This document shows, piece after piece, positions 18,786 through 22,971 of a DNA stretch of 22,971 bases. This DNA is from a virus. The position numbers and the translations under genes were made by a program. The notes below the pieces were generated by a model. That model was given only the letters and a program-made list of their open reading frames with translations. It was not told where the DNA came from and did not search any database. Numbering within the stretch: the first letter of the stretch is position 1; the number at the start of each line of letters is the position of its first letter. The DNA lies in the IMG/VR virus record IMGVR_UViG_3300021964_000572, positions 1 to 22,971 of that record, one strand, 5' to 3'.

Positions 18786-20207
18786 ATGGATTATAAATTT
18801 AAAAGTAAGCCTTTTGATCATCAATTAAAAGCGCTTGATATGTCTTGGAATAAAGAAGTATTTGCATACTTTATGGAGATGGGTACCGGTAAATCTAAGG
18901 TGCTTATTGACAATATTGCTATGCTTTATGACAAAGGTAAGATTAATGGAGCATTAATTATTGCACCAAAAGGTGTATATAAAAATTGGTACGATGGTGA
19001 GATTCCAAATCATTTACCTGATCACATAGAAAAGAAAGTTGGTTTCTGGCAAACAAAACCAGACGCTCCTGATATGAAAGCAATGTTTCAATCAGATGAA
19101 GATTTACATATTTGTATTATGAATGTTGAAGCGTTCTCAACTAAAAAAGGATTACAATATGCATGGAAGTTTTTAAATTCACATAGAGCATTAATGGGTA
19201 TTGATGAATCTACTACAATAAAAAATCCTAGTGCTAAAAGAACTAAAGCAATTTTAGATTTATCTAAGTATGCAAAGTATAGAAGAATACTTACAGGTTC
19301 TCCTGTAACTAAATCACCTTTAGATTTATTTAGTCAATGTCAATTTTTAGATCCATGGTTATTAGATCAACAATCTTATTATTCATTTAGAACTCGATAT
19401 GCAATTTGTAGAAAAATAAATGTATCTGGTAGACAAGTTGAGATTGTAGTTGGTTATAGAAATTTAGGTGAGCTATCAGAAAAACTAAAACCATTTTCTT
19501 ATAGATGTTTAAAAGATGATTGTTTAGATCTTCCTAAAAAAACTTATATGAAAAGAGTTATACAACTTACTGATGAACAAAAGAAAATATATAAACAAAT
19601 GAAAGAGATGGCTCTTGCACATTTAAATGGTAAAGTTACTACAACTGCAACTGTCATTACTCAAATGATGAGACTACATCAAATAACTTGTGGTCATTTC
19701 AAAGCGGATGATGATTCTGTTCAAGAAGTTAAAAGTAATAGATTAAGTGAACTAATGAATATCATAGAAGAAGTTGAAGGTAAGGCTGTTATATGGGCTC
19801 ATTATAGACATGATATAAAAAGTATTGTTGATGCTTTAGAAAAAAAATATCCTGGTGAAACTGTTACATACTTTGGTGATACCACTACTGATGACAGACA
19901 AAAAGCAATTAAAGAAATACAAAACCCAGATTCTAAAGTTAGATTTATTGTAGGTACACCACAGACCGGTGGTTATGGTATTACATTAACTGGTGCATCT
20001 ACTATGATTTATTATTCTAATGGTTATGATTTAGAAAAACGTCAGCAATCAGAAGCTCGTATTGATCGTATAGGTCAAGAAAAACCCATGACTTATATTG
20101 ATATCATAGCTGAAGAAACTATTGATGAAAAAATTGTTAAAGCTCTTAGAAATAAAATTAATATTGCATCTGAAATTATGGGTGAAGAATTAAAAGAATG
20201 GATTTAA
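18786..20207 (+). CDS. SNF2-like superfamily 2 DNA helicase/translocase
   Basis: 473 residues. N-terminal FDHQLKALDMSW is the Q-motif-like element, MGTGKS (32-37) is Walker A, LIIAPKGVYKNW is Ia, DEST (140-143) stands in for DEAH, and RRILTGSPVTKSPLDL is motif III. The C-terminal domain has AVIWAHYRHDI, FIVGTPQTGGYGITLTGAS (V) and QSEARIDRIGQ (VI), the SNF2 signature. It should translocate on double-stranded DNA and is common in marine phages. Divergent from the replication operon; the following small gene overlaps its end. Confidence 0.9.
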   Translation: MDYKFKSKPFDHQLKALDMSWNKEVFAYFMEMGTGKSKVLIDNIAMLYDKGKINGALIIAPKGVYKNWYDGEIPNHLPDHIEKKVGFWQTKPDAPDMKAMFQSDEDLHICIMNVEAFSTKKGLQYAWKFLNSHRALMGIDESTTIKNPSAKRTKAILDLSKYAKYRRILTGSPVTKSPLDLFSQCQFLDPWLLDQQSYYSFRTRYAICRKINVSGRQVEIVVGYRNLGELSEKLKPFSYRCLKDDCLDLPKKTYMKRVIQLTDEQKKIYKQMKEMALAHLNGKVTTTATVITQMMRLHQITCGHFKADDDSVQEVKSNRLSELMNIIEEVEGKAVIWAHYRHDIKSIVDALEKKYPGETVTYFGDTTTDDRQKAIKEIQNPDSKVRFIVGTPQTGGYGITLTGASTMIYYSNGYDLEKRQQSEARIDRIGQEKPMTYIDIIAEETIDEKIVKALRNKINIASEIMGEELKEWI

Positions 20208-20380
20208 TATTTTTTGATAATAATTTATGGCAACTTGTTCCTGTAACTAAAACAATGTTACAAGATTTATCTATACCTAAGGGTGTAGATTGTTTTGAGT
20301 TATGTGAAATTATAAGAAAAAATTTTACTTTTAAACAACAATTTTATGGATGTATATGTGGGGCCGAAGCCCCACAATAA
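20198..20380 (+). CDS. Small protein following the helicase (60 aa)
   Basis: 60 residues (MDLIFFDNNLWQLVPVTKTM..., ELCEIIRKNFTFKQQF, then CICGAEAPQ). It starts within the helicase 3' end (ten-base overlap), implying coupling. The last residues are coded by the transcription-terminator hairpin itself, so the C-terminus may be dispensable. No family is recognised. Confidence 0.5.
   Translation: MDLIFFDNNLWQLVPVTKTMLQDLSIPKGVDCFELCEIIRKNFTFKQQFYGCICGAEAPQ
20357..20376 (+). terminator. Hairpin terminator between convergent genes
   Basis: TGTGGGGC (20357-20364), loop CGAA, GCCCCACA (20369-20376): a perfect 8-bp G+C-rich stem in an A+T-rich context, followed by ATAATTATTT. It sits between the stops of two convergent genes, inside the last codons of the plus-strand one, and probably ends transcription from that side and perhaps from Hsp20 on the other. 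Confidence 0.65.
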
Positions 20381-20803
20381 TTATTTAACTTCTATGTCTT
20401 GAGGATCAGTTAATCCTGGTTCTTCTACACCAAGCTTAACAGTCAATACACCGTCTTTCATTTCAGCTTCTCCAATAGTCACATCATTTCTTAATTGAAA
20501 CTGTTTGAAGAATTTTCTGAATGCTAAACCTTTTTCAATGTATTCTTTTTCTTTGTCATCTACTTGACCAGAAACAGTTAATACACCGTCTTTGTATTGA
20601 ACCTTAACATTCTTTTTATTGAATCCAGCAAGACCTAGTTCAATTCCATATTCGCCTTGTCCATATTTTACTACATTGTAAAATGGAAAAGATTGAACTT
20701 TAGATAAGTTATCAAAGATACTATCAAAAGAATCACCAAACATTTTATTTGAATTGTCCCAAAGATCTTTTTGGAATCTGTTAATTAAATCTAAACCTGT
20801 CAT
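20381..20803 (-). CDS. Hsp20-type small heat-shock protein
   Basis: 140 residues from the ATG at 20803, chosen because AAGGAGG lies seven bases upstream. The alpha-crystallin domain spans about 37-126: YGIELGLAGFNKKNVKVQY, GVLTVSGQ (73-80), LAFRKFFKQFQL and AEMKDGVLTVKL (113-124). The C-terminal DIEV resembles the IxI/V tail contact. Such ATP-independent chaperones hold unfolded protein; in phages they may help virion protein folding or host stress. It has its own promoter and lies between replication and virion genes. Confidence 0.9.
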   Translation of the reverse strand: MTGLDLINRFQKDLWDNSNKMFGDSFDSIFDNLSKVQSFPFYNVVKYGQGEYGIELGLAGFNKKNVKVQYKDGVLTVSGQVDDKEKEYIEKGLAFRKFFKQFQLRNDVTIGEAEMKDGVLTVKLGVEEPGLTDPQDIEVK

Positions 20804-20862
20804 ATTAACCTCCTTGTTATAAGCAAAGTTTATAGGCCAGCCCAATTGCTGCACCTGCGTAA

Positions 20863-20891
20863 TATATAGGGGGTACCTAAGGTCATGTCAA
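20863..20891 (-). promoter_or_regulatory. Promoter of the Hsp20 gene
   Basis: On the minus strand TTGACA (20886-20891), 17 bases, TATATA (20863-20868): near-consensus sigma70, about 60 bases before the Hsp20 start. No sigma32-like boxes are seen, so it would be read by the normal host polymerase rather than by heat-shock control. Confidence 0.65.
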
Positions 20892-20930
20892 GGTTGTTTC
20901 GTCAAAATATGAGGCTCTCAGGAAGACTTT

Positions 20931-21143
20931 TTAAAAGATTCCGAAGAATTTTCCAGCTATTGTGCCTAAAGCTACAATAATTATTCCAAGTATGTAATCT
21001 ATTTTTTTAGAAGTTTTGTCTATGTCTTCATGCATATGTTTTAAATGATTGTCTTTAATTGTATGTATATCTTTTTTTAAACCTTTTATGTGACCGTACA
21101 ATGCCACTAAATGTTCGCCAGTTGTTTTTGGATCTCTTGCCAT
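20931..21143 (-). CDS. Small tail-anchored coiled-coil membrane protein (70 aa)
   Basis: 70 residues: polar helix (TTGEHLVALYGHIKGLKKDI, 7-26), continued helix with HMHEDIDKTSKKID, and a C-terminal hydrophobic segment (50-70, ILGIIIVALGTIAGKFFGIF). The design resembles XhlA-type phage membrane proteins, which accompany lysis enzymes. A holin-like role is possible, but it sits among virion-type genes. It lies 15 bases left of the next gene. Confidence 0.6.
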   Translation of the reverse strand: MARDPKTTGEHLVALYGHIKGLKKDIHTIKDNHLKHMHEDIDKTSKKIDYILGIIIVALGTIAGKFFGIF

Positions 21144-21158
21144 TAAAAATTACCTACT

Positions 21159-21668
21159 TTAAAGGCCATATCCAAAGCCTCCTTTAGCACCAGTTTGAGC
21201 ACTTCCGCTGTAATCTGCTCCATCGCTTCCAATATTTCCTCTACCTCCACCGTCGCCACCTGTAAATTGTTGGAAGTTTCTTTTCTCTTCACTCATTTTT
21301 TCTAACGCTGTTTGATACGCTTGTGTTGGTTGACCAAACATTGTTGTATTAGGATTTTGAATATTAGAAATTAAATTACCAATACCTCTTCCTGCGATTG
21401 CTCCTACAGGACCGAACAATGCTCCTCCTATCATTCCACCAGGATTTAAATAATTTGATATTTGAGAAAAACCGTCTGATATAGAAGTTATTCCAGCATT
21501 AGCTTGACTAGGATCTACTACGTTTGTAAATCTATCATCACCTGCTCCACCACCTTGTTGTTGCTGTTGTAAATATAATAAATAATTAGGATCCACTACA
21601 GGAGAAGCCATAACTGGAGATGCTTTTGCCTGATCTAAATAACTTTGATATAAGTCGTAGACACTCAT
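21159..21668 (-). CDS. Gly/Gln-rich protein, probably virion-associated (169 aa)
   Basis: 169 residues of low complexity: a helical N-terminus (MSVYDLYQSYLDQAKAS), LYLQQQQQGGG, a small hydrophobic glycine segment (GGMIGGALFGPVGAIAGRG, about 76-94) and a Gly/Ser/Asp-rich tail. The hydrophobic glycine stretch resembles membrane-active segments of internal virion or lysis proteins. The gene's start overlaps the end of the large upstream gene by one base. Role in the particle inferred from neighbours. Confidence 0.55.
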   Translation of the reverse strand: MSVYDLYQSYLDQAKASPVMASPVVDPNYLLYLQQQQQGGGAGDDRFTNVVDPSQANAGITSISDGFSQISNYLNPGGMIGGALFGPVGAIAGRGIGNLISNIQNPNTTMFGQPTQAYQTALEKMSEEKRNFQQFTGGDGGGRGNIGSDGADYSGSAQTGAKGGFGYGL

Positions 21669-22971
21669 TATACTAATCCTCTTTGTCGTAATCTAATTTG
21701 TTGTTCTTCAGGTGATAATAAAGCAAGTTCTGTAGGTGTCAATCCCTGAGCTGTAGTTAATTGTTGAGGTTGAACTTGACCAATAACACTAGTATTTGGC
21801 ATAGGTTGTGGTGGTAATGGAGGAACTTGAGTTAAAGGTTCTCCTTCAAATCCAGGTAAAAATTCTTTATAGAAATTGTAATCTATAAATTCATCAAAAT
21901 CATCATCTAATGATAGACTTCTTAAATCTAAAGTTACATCTCTTAATGTACTAAATGCTTCTCTATATGGATCCGGCTCACCAATTGTATCTTCTATTTC
22001 TTTGAACTGTCTTCTTATGTTGTCAGATACTTCATAAGGAGCAAATTTTCCTCTTAATAGTCTTATATAATCATTGCTTAGTTGTCTATCAACAAACTCT
22101 CTTCTAATATCTAAATCATTAGCACCTAATATTTCTGCTGCCAATAGATCATCTCTCATTTGTTTTTGAACTAAAAATCTACCTTTGTTTGCTTTAATAA
22201 ATCTATCTAAAACTTGTTCAGGTGTTTTAGGTCCACCTCTTAATAATCCTTCTTCACCACCTGTAAATAATCTTCTAGCTTCCCTTAAACCTCTTTGATA
22301 GTCCGCTAATTTAAATCCCATAGATTTAATTGGATCTAGTTTAACTGCACGGAATCCTGCAAATCCTAATAACTCATCAGGTAATTCAAAGAACTCTCCT
22401 CGCTCACTTGGTTTATCTAAAGCTGCTTGATAGATTCTTCTTATTTGTGGGTATGAGAAAGGCATCATTGCTTCTGCAATATGATTAATAGAGTTTGATA
22501 CAACTTGACCGGGTTCAGTTTCTAATTGTGTTTCAGTCCAAATCTGTCTACCATCTTTACTTCTTCCACCTCTAACAGTTAAGTCTAATAAAGCTTGAGT
22601 ATAAATTGCTTCAGATATAAATGGTGATGCAAGTTCACCTGCAGCTTGATACATTCCATTTAATAATCCTGGCATCAAAGCTTGTTCATCTGTAATCCCA
22701 TTTTGAATATTATTTAATACTGTATTAATAGGTCTGATAGCTGTGTCATATGCATTACCATGACTGAAATCTATATATTTTAATTCACCTGTATTCTCAT
22801 CTCTAATTGGAAGTATTGTAGAATTTTTTGACCACTCAGGTAAGTATCTTCTCATTGCTTCCATCTCTTCATTAGTTACATCATATAAACCTTGGAAACC
22901 TTTTTGTATTCCATATGGAGCAACAGCTAATACTGTTGATAGTCCCATCAATCTTTTAATACCAATAGATC
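21668..22971 (-). CDS. C-terminal part of a large probable virion protein (runs off the window)
   Basis: At least 433 residues are visible. The frame stays open through the right edge, so the ATG near 22948 (MGLSTVLAVAPYG) is probably internal and the real start lies outside. The visible part is helical and charged (YDVTNEEMEAMRRYLPEWSK, DFSHGNAYDTAIRPINTVL) and ends in a Pro/Gln-rich tail. No enzyme motif is visible. A long internal-virion or ejection-type protein fits the size and position, but this is inferred. Confidence 0.6.
   Translation of the reverse strand, partial: SIGIKRLMGLSTVLAVAPYGIQKGFQGLYDVTNEEMEAMRRYLPEWSKNSTILPIRDENTGELKYIDFSHGNAYDTAIRPINTVLNNIQNGITDEQALMPGLLNGMYQAAGELASPFISEAIYTQALLDLTVRGGRSKDGRQIWTETQLETEPGQVVSNSINHIAEAMMPFSYPQIRRIYQAALDKPSERGEFFELPDELLGFAGFRAVKLDPIKSMGFKLADYQRGLREARRLFTGGEEGLLRGGPKTPEQVLDRFIKANKGRFLVQKQMRDDLLAAEILGANDLDIRREFVDRQLSNDYIRLLRGKFAPYEVSDNIRRQFKEIEDTIGEPDPYREAFSTLRDVTLDLRSLSLDDDFDEFIDYNFYKEFLPGFEGEPLTQVPPLPPQPMPNTSVIGQVQPQQLTTAQGLTPTELALLSPEEQQIRLRQRGLV

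Noticed and set aside
20804-20854. Seventeen extra N-terminal residues of Hsp20
   Set aside because: The AAGGAGG site lies within this part and points to the ATG at 20803.
1-22971. Integrated prophage
   Set aside because: No integrase, excisionase, attachment-site repeat or host gene is visible; only the polymerase Leu type hints at a temperate life, which is not enough.

Overview
The window is most likely part of a tailed double-stranded DNA phage genome of the kind found in marine surface-water viromes, resembling phages of SAR11/Pelagibacter-type hosts. The evidence is its strong A+T bias, tight overlapping gene packing, many proteins under 60 residues, and a cargo of family A DNA polymerase, archaeo-eukaryotic primase, terminase small subunit, DUF3310, HNH endonuclease, peptidase M15 and Hsp20. 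No integrase, repressor of a known family, tRNA gene or CRISPR array was seen. The host assignment is an inference from gene content.

Layout. Positions 1-1084 (minus strand) hold the start of a gene cut by the window edge, a palindromic promoter/operator and a 320-residue protein of unknown role. Positions 1118-2723 are a visibly G+C-richer plus-strand module. It contains a pair of head-to-head promoters, a candidate structured RNA (about 1165-1486), a coupled pair of small genes, a GP88-like cysteine-rich protein, and three arrays of a heptanucleotide repeat (CAAGCNN). The last array runs into the 3' end of a convergent PD-(D/E)xK nuclease gene. Positions 2989-4403 carry a probable small terminase and small unknown genes. 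Positions 4404-4647 are non-coding with nested inverted repeats.

Positions 4648-8365 (minus) form a chain of overlapping genes: a RecB-like nuclease, zinc-ribbon peptides, an HNH endonuclease, a methyltransferase, and a ribbon-helix-helix protein at the promoter-proximal end. Positions 8672-10331 include a candidate lysis group (M15 peptidase and a membrane/coiled-coil protein). Positions 10375-18722 are the replication block: unknown conserved protein, DNA polymerase, methyltransferase, DUF3310, SF1 helicase, primase, and two further replication-region proteins behind a good sigma70-like promoter. A divergent SNF2-like SF2 helicase lies at 18786-20207. A bidirectional-looking hairpin separates it from Hsp20 and the virion-type genes (20381 to the right edge), the last of which runs off the window.

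Together these genes suggest a phage that builds its own replisome (primase, polymerase, helicases, nucleases) and uses host sigma70-type RNA polymerase, since several TTGACA/TATAAT-like promoters are visible. Many translation starts use the AGAAAGG or GGAGG complement of the 16S rRNA tail. The least explained part is the 1118-2723 module: structured RNA, heptamer arrays and GP88.
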